This document shows, piece after piece, positions 43,397 through 52,651 of a stretch of DNA of 64,000 nt. The first letter of the stretch is position 1; each line of letters begins with the position of its first letter. Source of the stretch: Mycobacterium sp. JS623 (GTDB taxonomy: Bacteria > Actinomycetota > Actinomycetes > Mycobacteriales > Mycobacteriaceae). Made by a program: the position numbers and the translations under genes. Under the pieces are notes generated by a model, which did not search any database, was not told the DNA's origin, and was given only the letters and a program-made list of their open reading frames with translations. The stretch covers positions 1,860,001 through 1,924,000 of the forward strand of contig NC_019966.1 in assembly GCF_000328565.1 (NCBI RefSeq). The letters are read 5' to 3'.

Positions 43397-44347
43397 ATGA
43401 CCTACCATCAGCCCATGGATCTTCGGCAGGTCGATCTGAACCTGCTCGTGGCGTTCGACGTGCTTATGACCGAGCAGAACGTGACGGCAGCTGCGCGCAA
43501 ACTTTCGGTCGGACAGTCGGCGATGAGTTCGACCTTGTCAAGGTTGCGGGCGTTGCTCAACGATCCGGTGCTCGAGCGCCGGGGCCGGACCATGTTCCCG
43601 ACTCCGCTTGCGGAGGAACTCGTAGTTCCGGTTCGAGAGGCACTGAGTCGGTTCAATTCGATTCTGACCGAACCGCCCGTCTTTGACCCTGAACGGGACC
43701 GCCGCAGCTTCACCGTGATGGCGAGTGAGTACGCTGCCCTGGCCGTGCTCCAGCCGCTACTGGTCGAGCTACGGAATGCAGCGCCGCACGTCGAGCTGCA
43801 CGTCGAACCGGTGTCGGCCACCTTCCTCGACGACATGACAGCCGACAACGTCGATCTGACGATCGTGCCGCTGGCCGCGGATTCGATCACCGATTCCTTC
43901 GGTTACCAGACGCTGTACAGCGACCCCTACGTCATCGCCGTCGATGCGGCCAACCCGCTGGTCTCGAGCGAGATTACGCTCGAACAGTTTTCGTCGCTGC
44001 CCTATCTCGCAAGCAGCAACGGACATTCCCCCACGCTCGTCGAGACGCAACTGGACCGACTCGGCATTCCGCGGCGCCTGGAGGTGACTACGGGTTTCGG
44101 TCTTGCACCTTTCGTGCTGCGCGACACACCACTCGTCACCGTTCTGCCCGCCAGTTTGGCGTCGGCGGTCGCCGACGGCGCGCGGTTGAAGTTGCTCACG
44201 CCACCCATGGCGCTGGAGCCGATGGTCGAGGCCATGGTCTGGGCATGCCGGAACGACGACGACCCCAGTCATCGCTGGCTGCGAGAACGGCTGGTGGATA
44301 TCGCCTCCCGGAAAACGTGGTCGCCGATGCCGGGCGTCGCGCGGTGA
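43397..44347 (+). CDS. LysR-family regulator 1 (NodD-like N-terminus)
   Basis: A 316-residue LysR-type regulator. The HTH (VTAAARKLSVGQSAMSSTLS) follows VDLNLLVAFDVLM, the start typical of the NodD/LinR/PcaQ-like group; the effector domain follows. ATG 43397 or 43415 may be used. Its stop overlaps the start of a second LysR gene (GTGA). Probably controls the divergent extradiol dioxygenase operon or the neighbouring aromatic operons. Confidence 0.9.
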   Translation: MTYHQPMDLRQVDLNLLVAFDVLMTEQNVTAAARKLSVGQSAMSSTLSRLRALLNDPVLERRGRTMFPTPLAEELVVPVREALSRFNSILTEPPVFDPERDRRSFTVMASEYAALAVLQPLLVELRNAAPHVELHVEPVSATFLDDMTADNVDLTIVPLAADSITDSFGYQTLYSDPYVIAVDAANPLVSSEITLEQFSSLPYLASSNGHSPTLVETQLDRLGIPRRLEVTTGFGLAPFVLRDTPLVTVLPASLASAVADGARLKLLTPPMALEPMVEAMVWACRNDDDPSHRWLRERLVDIASRKTWSPMPGVAR

Positions 44348-45327
44348 ATAGTCCGATCGTGTCCGAAACCGGCTCTGCGCCACACCCGTCTTTGGCACAG
44401 CTGGGCCGTGTCGATCTGAACTTGCTGGTCGCGTTCGAGGCGTTGATGTCCGAACGGAGCGTCACCGGGGCAGCTGCGCGTCTAGGGATCGGACAGTCTG
44501 CGATGAGTTCGACCCTGGCGCGGCTGCGCAGGCTCTTCAAGGATCCGATTCTGGTGCGGCAGGGCCGAACGATGATCGCCACCCCACTCGCGAACGCACT
44601 GACCAGCTCGGTGAGCAGCACGTTGGCCGAGCTCCAGGTGACGTTGTCCTCCCTGGGCTCGTTCGACCCGAGGGTCGATGAGCATGCGTTTTCTGTGGTC
44701 GCCAGTGATTTCGCGGCGGCCGCGCTTCTTCACCCGCTGCTGGTCGAGATGTCGTCGACGTACCCGAACATTCGTGTGCAGATTCGAACGGTCTCGATTG
44801 ATATTCCCGCTGAGATGCTGCGCGGACGTGTCGACGTGATCGTGCTGCCTCGAGAGGTCATCTCGGCGTTCCCTGCTCTCTGGAGAGACGACGTCCGTCG
44901 CGAGGTGCTCTATCGCGACCGCTACGTGCTGGCTGCCGATGCCGCCAACCGCGCGGTCCGTTCGGCGATGACGGTCGAGGAGTTCAGCGCCATGCCCTAC
45001 CTGGCGGCAACCTTCGAGGATGGGCGGCCCTCTTTGGGTGACACCAACCTCGATGTCCTCGGCATACCGCGCAGAGTCGAGGTCAGTACCAGCATCGCCG
45101 TGGCCCCGTTCATGTTGCGCGACACCACATTGGTGACGCTGATCCCGCGGACACTTGCGACACGCATGGCCAAGGCCGCCAATCTGCAGTTCATCGATCC
45201 ACCCATGCAGCTAGAGCCAATCACCGAAACGCTCATCTGGCTGCGCCGCCTCGACGGGGATCCTGCCCAGGCGTGGTTCCGTGACCGACTGCGGACGCAA
45301 GCAGCCAATCTGGTGGCTACGCCTTAG
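44344..45327 (+). CDS. LysR-family regulator 2, paralogue of the preceding gene
   Basis: About 327 residues from GTG 44344, which overlaps the stop of regulator 1. The HTH (VTGAAARLGIGQSAMSSTLA) and the closing (MQLEPITETLIWLRRLD) align closely with the same parts of regulator 1, so the pair arose by tandem duplication. A longer frame opens at 44245 but lies in the first gene. It converges with the hydratase-aldolase gene 16 bp away. Confidence 0.9.
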   Translation: MNSPIVSETGSAPHPSLAQLGRVDLNLLVAFEALMSERSVTGAAARLGIGQSAMSSTLARLRRLFKDPILVRQGRTMIATPLANALTSSVSSTLAELQVTLSSLGSFDPRVDEHAFSVVASDFAAAALLHPLLVEMSSTYPNIRVQIRTVSIDIPAEMLRGRVDVIVLPREVISAFPALWRDDVRREVLYRDRYVLAADAANRAVRSAMTVEEFSAMPYLAATFEDGRPSLGDTNLDVLGIPRRVEVSTSIAVAPFMLRDTTLVTLIPRTLATRMAKAANLQFIDPPMQLEPITETLIWLRRLDGDPAQAWFRDRLRTQAANLVATP

Positions 45328-45343
45328 CGCTGAATCGCGCGCG

Positions 45344-46363
45344 TCAGGCCGGGTTGCGGCCGACGAAGAATTCGCGGAGCGGGTCCATGGACGGGTCGAG
45401 GCCGGAGTCGATGAGACCCTTGCGGAGAGCGAGCATTTGACCGTCGTGGATTCGTTGGGTGGGCTGACGCAGCGGACCACCGTTGTATCCCTGTAGCCAG
45501 CCCTGGAACTTCCACGCCTGGCGATTGATGAACGCGCCACCATTGAGCGACGGCGCCAGGGCCGCCTTGGCTTTGCGCGCGGGATGCGTCTGCCAAAACA
45601 ATTCGGCAGCATCATCGTTTTTGCCGTCGGCGAGCAGGTGCATGACCCGCGGAATAAAGGGCCCGTAGAACTCGTGGTCACTGGTGGCCGAGAGCTGGAT
45701 GGGGATGATCTGCGAAAGTGGGATCAGATCGGCCTCGATGGGCACGGAGATGACGACTTCCTCGCCGAATAGACGATGGCATTCGATGATTCCCTGGATG
45801 TAGGGAAACCCGCCTTCAGCTTTGATGACGGCGATGTTGGGGCAGTCGTCGAGTAGGCGACGGATGAGGCGGCTGGGGATGTCCGACGGGTGGATTCGCG
45901 GGCTGAATCCCCACAGGTACATCGGAAAGAGGATGACGGCGAGATCGGTGGCGTCGCACACCGCCTTCGTGTAGTCGTAGATCTCCTGCTCGGTCTCCGG
46001 GTAGAAGTTCGGCGGATAGGACAGCAGCACGAGATCTGCGCCGGCCTCCTCGGCGCCGCGAACGGCCTCGATGTTGTCGGCGAGGGTGCTCCAGCTTCCG
46101 TGGTGTACGACGACCAGGTCCTGGCCGGCCTCATCGCGGATGATGCGAAGGAATTCCAGGTATTCCGGCAGGGTGATGTTGACCTCGGAGACACCCAGCG
46201 TGCCGAGGAAGCCGTGTTCCTTCGCGCGACGGATGTCGTGGCGGATGCCTGCCTCGTTGATGGATTTGAGGTCGCTTGTGAACGACGGGATGGTGCAGTT
46301 GACGGCGCCGATGAGCTTCTCGCGGGCCCATTCGCGGGCTTCGGTGCGGGTGTAGACGGCCAT
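45344..46363 (-). CDS. DapA-superfamily hydratase-aldolase
   Basis: A 339-residue member of the dihydrodipicolinate synthase superfamily, closest by eye to aromatic hydratase-aldolases (NahE/PhdJ type) that split o-hydroxybenzylidenepyruvate-like compounds into pyruvate and an aromatic aldehyde. PPNFYPETE and the Schiff-base Lys in IAVIKAEGGFP support this; a Trp-rich C-terminus (AWKFQGWLQGYNGG) is seen in that group. Last gene of a minus-strand operon after an aldehyde dehydrogenase, which could oxidise the released aldehyde. Confidence 0.82.
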   Translation of the reverse strand: MAVYTRTEAREWAREKLIGAVNCTIPSFTSDLKSINEAGIRHDIRRAKEHGFLGTLGVSEVNITLPEYLEFLRIIRDEAGQDLVVVHHGSWSTLADNIEAVRGAEEAGADLVLLSYPPNFYPETEQEIYDYTKAVCDATDLAVILFPMYLWGFSPRIHPSDIPSRLIRRLLDDCPNIAVIKAEGGFPYIQGIIECHRLFGEEVVISVPIEADLIPLSQIIPIQLSATSDHEFYGPFIPRVMHLLADGKNDDAAELFWQTHPARKAKAALAPSLNGGAFINRQAWKFQGWLQGYNGGPLRQPTQRIHDGQMLALRKGLIDSGLDPSMDPLREFFVGRNPA

Positions 46364-46421
46364 GGTGTTTCCTCTCGTGGGGCTCTTGAAGGTGCGAATT
46401 GTTCTGCGGGGGAGGCGATTT

Positions 46422-47915
46422 CTACATCGCGCCAGCGCCCTCCCAGGCGAGGTATTTCATTTCCGTGTACTCGTCGATCCCGTAGACCGATCCCTCTCGG
46501 CCCAGACCCGACTGCTTCACGCCACCGAAGGGCGCGATCTCGTTGGAGATGAGGCCGGTGTTGATGCCGATCATTCCCGCCTCGAGAGCCGCGCTGACCC
46601 GCCACGTACGCTCAGCGTCGCGGGTGAAGAGGTATGCCGCCAGCCCGAACTCGGTGTCGTTGGCCATGCGGATCGCATCGGATTCGTCCTCGAACCGGAT
46701 GAGCGGGGTCACGGGTCCGAATGTCTCCTCGCGGGTGATGCGCATCGTGGAGTCGACATCGGCCAGAACCGTCGGTTCAAAAAACAAGCCGCCGCGAGCG
46801 TGACGCCGACCGCCGCAGAGCACCCGCGCACCCAGGTTGGCCGCGTTGGCGACGTGCTCCTCGACCTTCGCGACAGCGTCGACGTCGATGAGCGGACCCT
46901 GCTGGACACCTGCGTCGAATCCGTCACCGACCACGAGGTCCTCGACCGTACGTGTCAACGCTTCGGCGAACCGATCGTAGATCCCCGACTGGACGTAGAC
47001 CCGGTTGGCGCTGATGCACGCTTGGCCCGTATTGCGATACTTGGTGGCGATCACGCCGGCGACCGCCTGATCGAGATCGGCGTCGTCGAAGACGAGGACC
47101 GGCGCATTGCCGCCGAGCTCCATCGAAGTCTTCTTGACGGTTTCCGCTGATTGAGCGAGCAGGAGCCGACCAATTTCGGTTGAGCCGGTGAAACTGACCT
47201 TGCGGACGATGGGGCTGCCAGTCAGCACCGGACCGATCTCGCGGGCATCGCCGACCACGATGCTGAGCACCCCAGCTGGCACGCCGGCTCGTTCAGCGAG
47301 CTCGGCGAGGGCCAGTGCCGTCAGCGGCGTCTGCTCGGCGGGCTTGAGTATCATCGTGCACCCGGCGGCCAGTGCGGGGGCAGCCTTGCGAGTGATCATG
47401 GCGGCGGGGAAGTTCCACGGTGTGATGGCAGCGCTCACGCCAATCGCCTCCCTGAGCACCACGACTCGACGAGACGACTCGGGCGCGGGAAAAACATCAC
47501 CGCGCACGCGTTTGGCCTCCTCACCGAACCACTCGATGAAGGACGCCGCGTAATTCATCTCGCCGATGGCCTCGGCCAGGGGCTTGCCCTCCTCGAGAAC
47601 GATGAGTCGCGCCAGATCCTCGGTGTTGTCCCGGACCAGCTCGAACCATCGACGCATGACCTTCGAACGCTCTTTGCCGGACAGCCCGCGCCAGGCGGGC
47701 AATGCGCGCTGGGCGGCCTCGACGGCGAGCTGGGTCTCGTCGGCGCCGGCCGACGGCAGATCGGCGATCGGTTCGCCGGTGGACGGATTGTGCACGACGA
47801 GCCGTTCGCCGCCGTCGCGGCTGAGCCACTGCCCGTCGACGTAGGAGGACGACCTGAACAGCGATGGGTCGGCGAGACCGAGGCTAGATCTCTGTGTGGT
47901 CACCTGAGAAGTCAT
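46422..47915 (-). CDS. NAD(P)-dependent aldehyde dehydrogenase
   Basis: A 497-residue ALDH of the succinate-semialdehyde/GabD-like type. TPWNFPAAMITRK, SFTGSTEIGRLL, catalytic Glu in MELGGNAPVLVF and catalytic Cys in NTGQACISANRVYV are present. ATG 47915 with a gagggg site is chosen; a longer frame to 48227 overlaps the OCD-family gene. In the operon it probably oxidises the aldehyde produced by the hydratase-aldolase. Confidence 0.9.
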   Translation of the reverse strand: MTSQVTTQRSSLGLADPSLFRSSSYVDGQWLSRDGGERLVVHNPSTGEPIADLPSAGADETQLAVEAAQRALPAWRGLSGKERSKVMRRWFELVRDNTEDLARLIVLEEGKPLAEAIGEMNYAASFIEWFGEEAKRVRGDVFPAPESSRRVVVLREAIGVSAAITPWNFPAAMITRKAAPALAAGCTMILKPAEQTPLTALALAELAERAGVPAGVLSIVVGDAREIGPVLTGSPIVRKVSFTGSTEIGRLLLAQSAETVKKTSMELGGNAPVLVFDDADLDQAVAGVIATKYRNTGQACISANRVYVQSGIYDRFAEALTRTVEDLVVGDGFDAGVQQGPLIDVDAVAKVEEHVANAANLGARVLCGGRRHARGGLFFEPTVLADVDSTMRITREETFGPVTPLIRFEDESDAIRMANDTEFGLAAYLFTRDAERTWRVSAALEAGMIGINTGLISNEIAPFGGVKQSGLGREGSVYGIDEYTEMKYLAWEGAGAM

Positions 47916-47925
47916 AGCCGCCCCT

Positions 47926-48906
47926 CTATTTGTGGACGGGGGGGATCGAGATGGGTAGCGGGACTCCGAGTCGAAGGCGCCGGGCCTCGGCCAGACACAT
48001 GGCTGCGACGGCGATGTCCTGCACCGCTGAGCCCACCGACTTGTACACCAGGATGTGGTCGCTACTCGTGCGGCCCGGATGCCGGCCCGCCACGAGGTCT
48101 GCCAGTGAGATGGTTTTCGGCCCGAGATCGACGCCGGCTGCTTTGGCTGCCAACGCATCGCCGGTGTCGTGCAGAACCTCATCGACCATGTCAGCGACGA
48201 TGAGCTCAGCGCGATCCAGTAGCTCAACGTCGACCTCGTGTTGTTCGGGGAGGGTCGATCCGACGGATATCACGGTGGTTCCGGGCCGGAGCCACGCACC
48301 ACGGACGGTGGGTGATTCGTCGCGCGAACGGGCCGCACAGATCACCAGGTTGGCTGCGCCGACTGCACTCTCGGCATCTTGGGCAGCGCTCAGTGGCAGT
48401 TCCAGATCGTCCAGATCCGCGACGAACCGAGACCGGCTCTCCGCACGGGGGCTCCAGACGCTGACCGAGGACAGGGCGCGTGCTGCCGTTATGGCGCGAA
48501 GGTGCTTCTTGGCCTCGAAGCCAGAGCCGATTACGGCAACGTCGAGCTCGCCGGGACTCGCCAGGAGGTCAGCGGCGACCGCCGAGGTCGCGGCGGTGCG
48601 GAATCCGGTGATTGACTGACCGTCTATCAGAGCCACGAGCTCAGCGGTGTGCTCGTCGAACAAGGGGATCAGGTAGGACACCTGACGGGTCTTCATGGAC
48701 GCCGCTATGAGTTTGGCGCCCATGAGACCGTTATCGGCCGATACCCCGGTGAGGGTCCGGAGCCAGCTGCCGTCACCGCGAGCCATCGACCGTTCGGGGT
48801 AGCGGGAGTCTGCGACATCGCCGGCGTAAGCAGCGCGGAGTGCATCGATTGCCCGTGCCCAGCCGAATGAATCGCGGACGGCCTGGTCGTCGAGCAATAG
48901 CGTCAT
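47926..48906 (-). CDS. Ornithine cyclodeaminase/mu-crystallin family protein
   Basis: A 326-residue NAD-binding protein: GAKLIAASMKTRQVSYLIPL, DGQSITGFRTAATSAVAADL, VAVIGSGFEAKKHLRAI, VYKSVGSAVQDIAVA. Family members include ornithine cyclodeaminase, alanine dehydrogenase and ketimine reductases. First gene of the minus-strand operon and divergent from the Rieske cluster B operon. Its place in aromatic catabolism is unusual and I cannot assign a substrate. Confidence 0.85.
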   Translation of the reverse strand: MTLLLDDQAVRDSFGWARAIDALRAAYAGDVADSRYPERSMARGDGSWLRTLTGVSADNGLMGAKLIAASMKTRQVSYLIPLFDEHTAELVALIDGQSITGFRTAATSAVAADLLASPGELDVAVIGSGFEAKKHLRAITAARALSSVSVWSPRAESRSRFVADLDDLELPLSAAQDAESAVGAANLVICAARSRDESPTVRGAWLRPGTTVISVGSTLPEQHEVDVELLDRAELIVADMVDEVLHDTGDALAAKAAGVDLGPKTISLADLVAGRHPGRTSSDHILVYKSVGSAVQDIAVAAMCLAEARRLRLGVPLPISIPPVHK

Positions 48907-49077
48907 GATGCGGAGTCCTTGAGGTTGAGCGTGCGCGTCCGGAAGTGGGCCAACGTCAGGTTAAGACGACCCTGCGACCCGCGACAAACAATCCTCGTGA
49001 ATGCTCGCCCATCGACGACATCGATACCTTCTGCGGGCCCGTGGCCCTCACGACGCCAGCCCGGGTGTGGTCTTCCA

Positions 49078-49104
49078 TCGATGCCATCAATTGTCCGGCA
49101 TCGA
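49078..49104. promoter_or_regulatory. Perfect 8-bp inverted repeat in the cluster B divergent promoter
   Basis: TCGATGCC (49078-49085) and GGCATCGA (49097-49104) are perfectly complementary around an 11-bp spacer, in the 290-bp region between the OCD-family and dioxygenase genes. A related half-site pair ATCGA-CGACA-TCGAT lies at 49011-49025. Spacing suits a dimeric regulator such as LysR or IclR. An aaggag ribosome site for the dioxygenase follows at 49189. Confidence 0.55.
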
Positions 49105-49197
49105 AAGTTACGCCTTCCGGCACTGTGATGGCGGTCATACGATGGGGCAACCATCACTGGCGCCACATCGGCCCACCCGGTGCTTGCAAGGAGCTAC

Positions 49198-50577
49198 ATG
49201 ACTGTCATCACGCCCACGACTGCCTCGGAAGTCACGCGGATCCTCGACCGCGTCGAGACAGAGCTCGAGAAGAATCGGGTACCGGCCGAGATCTGGAACG
49301 ACGACGCGATCTTCCGCGCCGAACTGGACCAGGTCTTCGGCACCTGCTGGGTCTTCGTCGCGCACGAGAGCGAAATCCCAAAGGCTGGTGACTTCGTCCA
49401 GCGCCGCATCGGCCTCGATCCGGTGATTGTCACGCGCGACGGCACGGGTGGCATCAACGTGTTGTCCAACTACTGCCGCCACCGTGGCACCCAGGTGTGC
49501 CAGACCGACACCGGGAATTCACGCTTCTTCAAATGCCCGTACCACGGCTGGACCTACTCCAACAAGGGCGACCTCGTCGGCACGCCACACATGCGCGAGG
49601 CGTACGGCACGCGGCTGGACCCGAAGGAATGGGGTTTGAAGAGAGCCCCACGGGTCGACGTCCGGTCCGGCTTCATCTTCGCGTCACTAGCGCAGGAAGG
49701 TCCGTCGCTCGACGAGTATCTGGGCGGGGGAGGCTGGATGCTCGACATCCTGGTGAACCTGGCACCCGGCGGTGTGAAGGTGGCGGGCCCGCCCGAGCGG
49801 TATCAGATCAATGCGGACTGGAAAGCCGGCGCCGAGAACTTCTCCGGTGATGCCTACCATGCCGACAGTTTGCACTGGAGTAACGAAGAGGTACAGATGA
49901 TCCAGGGGCTGACGGCCAACCTGGAGATGATGCACGCCTACGAACTTGGCGACGGCCACGCGACGCTCGGTTTCGGATGGGCGAAGATCGGCCTACCCCT
50001 GTGGGGCTATTCACCAGAGACCGTCGCTCAGTTCGACCTCTCGGCACTCGACGACGCTCAGCGGTACGTCCTCGAGACCAACCCGCCGACAATTGGAACC
50101 ATCTTCCCGAACTTCAGTTACCTCCGCGTCGCCTCCCCTACGCTTCCGGGCGGCCCTCCGGCGGTCGTCACCTCTTTCCGGGTGTGGCAGCCGATCGCGC
50201 CGGGAAAGATGGAGTTGTGGAATTGGCAATTCGTCTACGAGTGCCAAAGCGACCAGGAGAAGCTCGATTCCTATGTGACGGGCCAGTTGACCTTCGGATC
50301 CGCCGGTAACTTCGAAGCGGACGACACCGTCGCCTGGGAGGGCGCCGCTCGCGCAGCGAAGAGCGCGTGGATGCAACGCGAGAATTTGAGCTTCAACTTC
50401 GAGCAGGCCGGTCGAACCACGGTCGACGTCACGCCAGACCCTGACTATCACGGTCCAGGCATCAAGCGTCCCACCGGCTTTGGGGAATTCAATCAGTTGA
50501 ATTTCTACCGGCACTGGCTTGCCGTCATGCGTGGCGACGCATCCGCCACGACGAGCGAAGGGCGCCACTCACGATGA
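49198..50577 (+). CDS. Rieske aromatic dioxygenase, alpha subunit (cluster B)
   Basis: A 459-residue large subunit. Rieske ligands are Cys93/His95 (CRHRG) and Cys113/His116 (CPYHGW); the mononuclear iron region is NFSGDAYHADSLHW. Similar to actinobacterial PAH/phthalate-type oxygenases. ATG 49198 follows a clear aaggag site. It is first in a compact operon with its own beta subunit, ferredoxin and reductase, so this oxygenase system is complete, unlike cluster A. Confidence 0.92.
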   Translation: MTVITPTTASEVTRILDRVETELEKNRVPAEIWNDDAIFRAELDQVFGTCWVFVAHESEIPKAGDFVQRRIGLDPVIVTRDGTGGINVLSNYCRHRGTQVCQTDTGNSRFFKCPYHGWTYSNKGDLVGTPHMREAYGTRLDPKEWGLKRAPRVDVRSGFIFASLAQEGPSLDEYLGGGGWMLDILVNLAPGGVKVAGPPERYQINADWKAGAENFSGDAYHADSLHWSNEEVQMIQGLTANLEMMHAYELGDGHATLGFGWAKIGLPLWGYSPETVAQFDLSALDDAQRYVLETNPPTIGTIFPNFSYLRVASPTLPGGPPAVVTSFRVWQPIAPGKMELWNWQFVYECQSDQEKLDSYVTGQLTFGSAGNFEADDTVAWEGAARAAKSAWMQRENLSFNFEQAGRTTVDVTPDPDYHGPGIKRPTGFGEFNQLNFYRHWLAVMRGDASATTSEGRHSR

Positions 50578-51128
50578 CGACCATCGACACGACCGAGCAC
50601 GTACCACCATCTCTGCTCGAGAGCCCTCTGGCCGACACCGAACTGCAAAACATCGCAACCCAGTTCCTGGCTCTCGAATCGAAGTTGTTGGATGAAGCTC
50701 GCGAGGAAGACTGGTATCAGCTGCTGGATCCTGAACTGCTGTACGTGATCCCGATCAGGCAGGCGACCGAGCAGCGTTCGGACGAGGTCAATCGCGCCGC
50801 GTTCCGGGTCCGTGACACCCTGGCCCACGTACGTCTACGCATTGACCGTCTGAGCACTGCCAAGGCGTACTCGGAGATTCCGCCCTCTCGCACCATGCGT
50901 CTGGTGGGGTCGGTCTTGGCCCGAAAGACGGACCGAGACAACGTCATTGCAGTCTCGAGCGCCGTGCTGCTCTATCGACAGCGTGGGATCGATCCGCATT
51001 TCGACCTCATCCCCTACCGGCGCAACGACGAACTCCGCATCACAGCGGACGGGCCACGACTCCTGTCCAGGGAGATCCTCTTGACCGAAGTGGCGATCGC
51101 CACTCCCAACCTCGGACTATTTCTGTGA
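50574..51128 (+). CDS. Rieske aromatic dioxygenase, beta subunit (cluster B)
   Basis: A 184-residue small oxygenase subunit, NTF2-like. LDEAREEDWYQLLDPELLYVI, RDTLAHVRLRIDRL, PSRTMRLVGSV and the terminal ILLTEVAIATPNLGLFL match the family. Starts in an ATGA overlap with alpha. No catalytic metal; structural partner of alpha. Confidence 0.9.
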   Translation: MTTIDTTEHVPPSLLESPLADTELQNIATQFLALESKLLDEAREEDWYQLLDPELLYVIPIRQATEQRSDEVNRAAFRVRDTLAHVRLRIDRLSTAKAYSEIPPSRTMRLVGSVLARKTDRDNVIAVSSAVLLYRQRGIDPHFDLIPYRRNDELRITADGPRLLSREILLTEVAIATPNLGLFL

Positions 51129-51144
51129 GCAGAGGATGGCTTCG

Positions 51145-51360
51145 ATGAGTGACGAAACCGTCGTCCGGCTCGACCAGGTCCGGTGTCGTTCCTATGGGAT
51201 CTGCGTCAGCATCTTGCCCGATGTCTTCGATCTTCCGCCGGACGCCAAGTCGGCTGTCCTGCTGCGTCACGAGGTTGATCCCGACGACGTGGAAGATCTC
51301 GAGGAGGCAGTACGGGCGTGTCCGGCGCAAGCCATTTTCCAAGGTTCTGGTCCGACATGA
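51145..51360 (+). CDS. [3Fe-4S]-type ferredoxin
   Basis: A 71-residue ferredoxin with CRSYGIC and a C-terminal ACPAQAI, the three-cysteine pattern of single-cluster actinobacterial ferredoxins (often [3Fe-4S]) that serve dioxygenases and P450s. ATG 51145 is preferred to ATG 51136 because the agagg site abuts the latter. It carries electrons from the reductase, whose ATG overlaps its stop, to the oxygenase. Confidence 0.9.
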   Translation: MSDETVVRLDQVRCRSYGICVSILPDVFDLPPDAKSAVLLRHEVDPDDVEDLEEAVRACPAQAIFQGSGPT

Positions 51361-52601
51361 CGGCCGGGCTGAAGGAGACCGACAACGTCGTCGTGGTCGG
51401 AGCCTCAGCGGCAGGCTTGGCGGCAGCAGATGGACTGCGCGAAGGCGGGTTTGAAGGTTCGATCACGGTCCTGGGCGCAGAACTGCACCACCCCTACGAT
51501 CGTCCGACGCTATCAAAGGGTCTGCTGCTCGGGCGTGGCGAGCCGGAGCTGCTCGAGATTCGCTCAGCAGAGCGAATCAGGGAGAACCGGATTTCGCTTC
51601 TGCTCGGGCACCAAGCAGTCGGTCTCGACATCGATCGCAAGTTCGTGATCACCAACCACGGTGAGACGCTGCCATGGGACGCCGTGGTTCTGGCGTGTGG
51701 CAGTCGCGCCCGAGTGTTTACGACGGCCGAAGGTGAAGCGCTTCCGGTGCTCCGCACACCGGACGATCTCCGGGTTCTGCGACGGGCCGCTGCCCGCCAC
51801 GGAGACGTGACCGTCGTGGGCGCCGGGCTCATCGGGCTCGAGATCGCGGCTGGACTCAGAGCCCACGGCGTGTCCATCACGGTTCTGCACGACACCGAGC
51901 GCCCCATGCACGCCATCGTCGGGCCCGAACTTGGCCAAGTGATCTTCGACTGGCACTCCAGGCACGGTGTGCAGTTGAAGATGTCGAGTGCCGTCACGTC
52001 CGTGACGGGTGGACTGGGTGCGTACACGCTTCACCTGGTGGACGGCTCGACCCATCAGACGCCCTACGTCGTCGTTGGCATCGGGGTCGACCCCGACGTG
52101 AACTGGCTTCTCGGCTCGGGAGTCGAGCTGGACAGCGGTGTCCTCACCGATGCGGCAGGTCGAACCAACGTGCCCGGAGTGTGGGCGGCCGGCGACGTCG
52201 CCCGTTCCGCTCACCCCATGTTCGCCGAGCCGTTGCGCATCGAGCACTGGACACACGCCGTCGAGAAGGGCAGGCACGTCGGGCTCAACATCGCCCGTGG
52301 CACCGAAGAATCCTTCGGCGGCGTGCCCTACTTCTGGAGCGACCAGTTCGGACGCCGCTTCCACAGCTACGGGCGGCGTGCCCCCGGTGACGAGATCTTC
52401 GTCGCGGAGGGATCGCTAAGCACGGATAAATTCCTGGTCCTGTTCGGGCGGGATGGTGAGTTCCACTCTGTCTTCGCCAGCGGGCTGTCACGGTCGCTGC
52501 GCGGCTATCGCAAGCTTCTCGCTCGAGGCGGCACCTGGGACGACGCCATCGATCTCGCGCACGCGTCGAATCCCGATCTGGCACGCTCAGCCGCCCGTTG
52601 A
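51357..52601 (+). CDS. Ferredoxin reductase of the dioxygenase system
   Basis: A 414-residue FAD/NADH reductase of the BphA4 type: VVVGASAAGLAAADGLR (FAD), YDRPTLSKGLLLG, VTVVGAGLIGLEIAAGLR (NADH), PGVWAAGDVARSA and the C-terminal PYFWSDQFGRRFHSYG. Starts in an ATGA overlap with the ferredoxin. It is full length, and could also supply the oxygenase of cluster A, whose own reductase is deleted. Confidence 0.92.
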   Translation: MTAGLKETDNVVVVGASAAGLAAADGLREGGFEGSITVLGAELHHPYDRPTLSKGLLLGRGEPELLEIRSAERIRENRISLLLGHQAVGLDIDRKFVITNHGETLPWDAVVLACGSRARVFTTAEGEALPVLRTPDDLRVLRRAAARHGDVTVVGAGLIGLEIAAGLRAHGVSITVLHDTERPMHAIVGPELGQVIFDWHSRHGVQLKMSSAVTSVTGGLGAYTLHLVDGSTHQTPYVVVGIGVDPDVNWLLGSGVELDSGVLTDAAGRTNVPGVWAAGDVARSAHPMFAEPLRIEHWTHAVEKGRHVGLNIARGTEESFGGVPYFWSDQFGRRFHSYGRRAPGDEIFVAEGSLSTDKFLVLFGRDGEFHSVFASGLSRSLRGYRKLLARGGTWDDAIDLAHASNPDLARSAAR

Positions 52602-52651
52602 TCGGTGTCTGCAGCCCAGCGCAAACCACAACCCAAGAAGGACTGCAAAGA

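Noticed and set aside
46422..48227. A 601-residue aldehyde dehydrogenase
   Set aside because: The extra N-terminal 104 residues are antisense-like, overlap the OCD-family gene in another frame, and have no ALDH similarity; ATG 47915 gives normal length.
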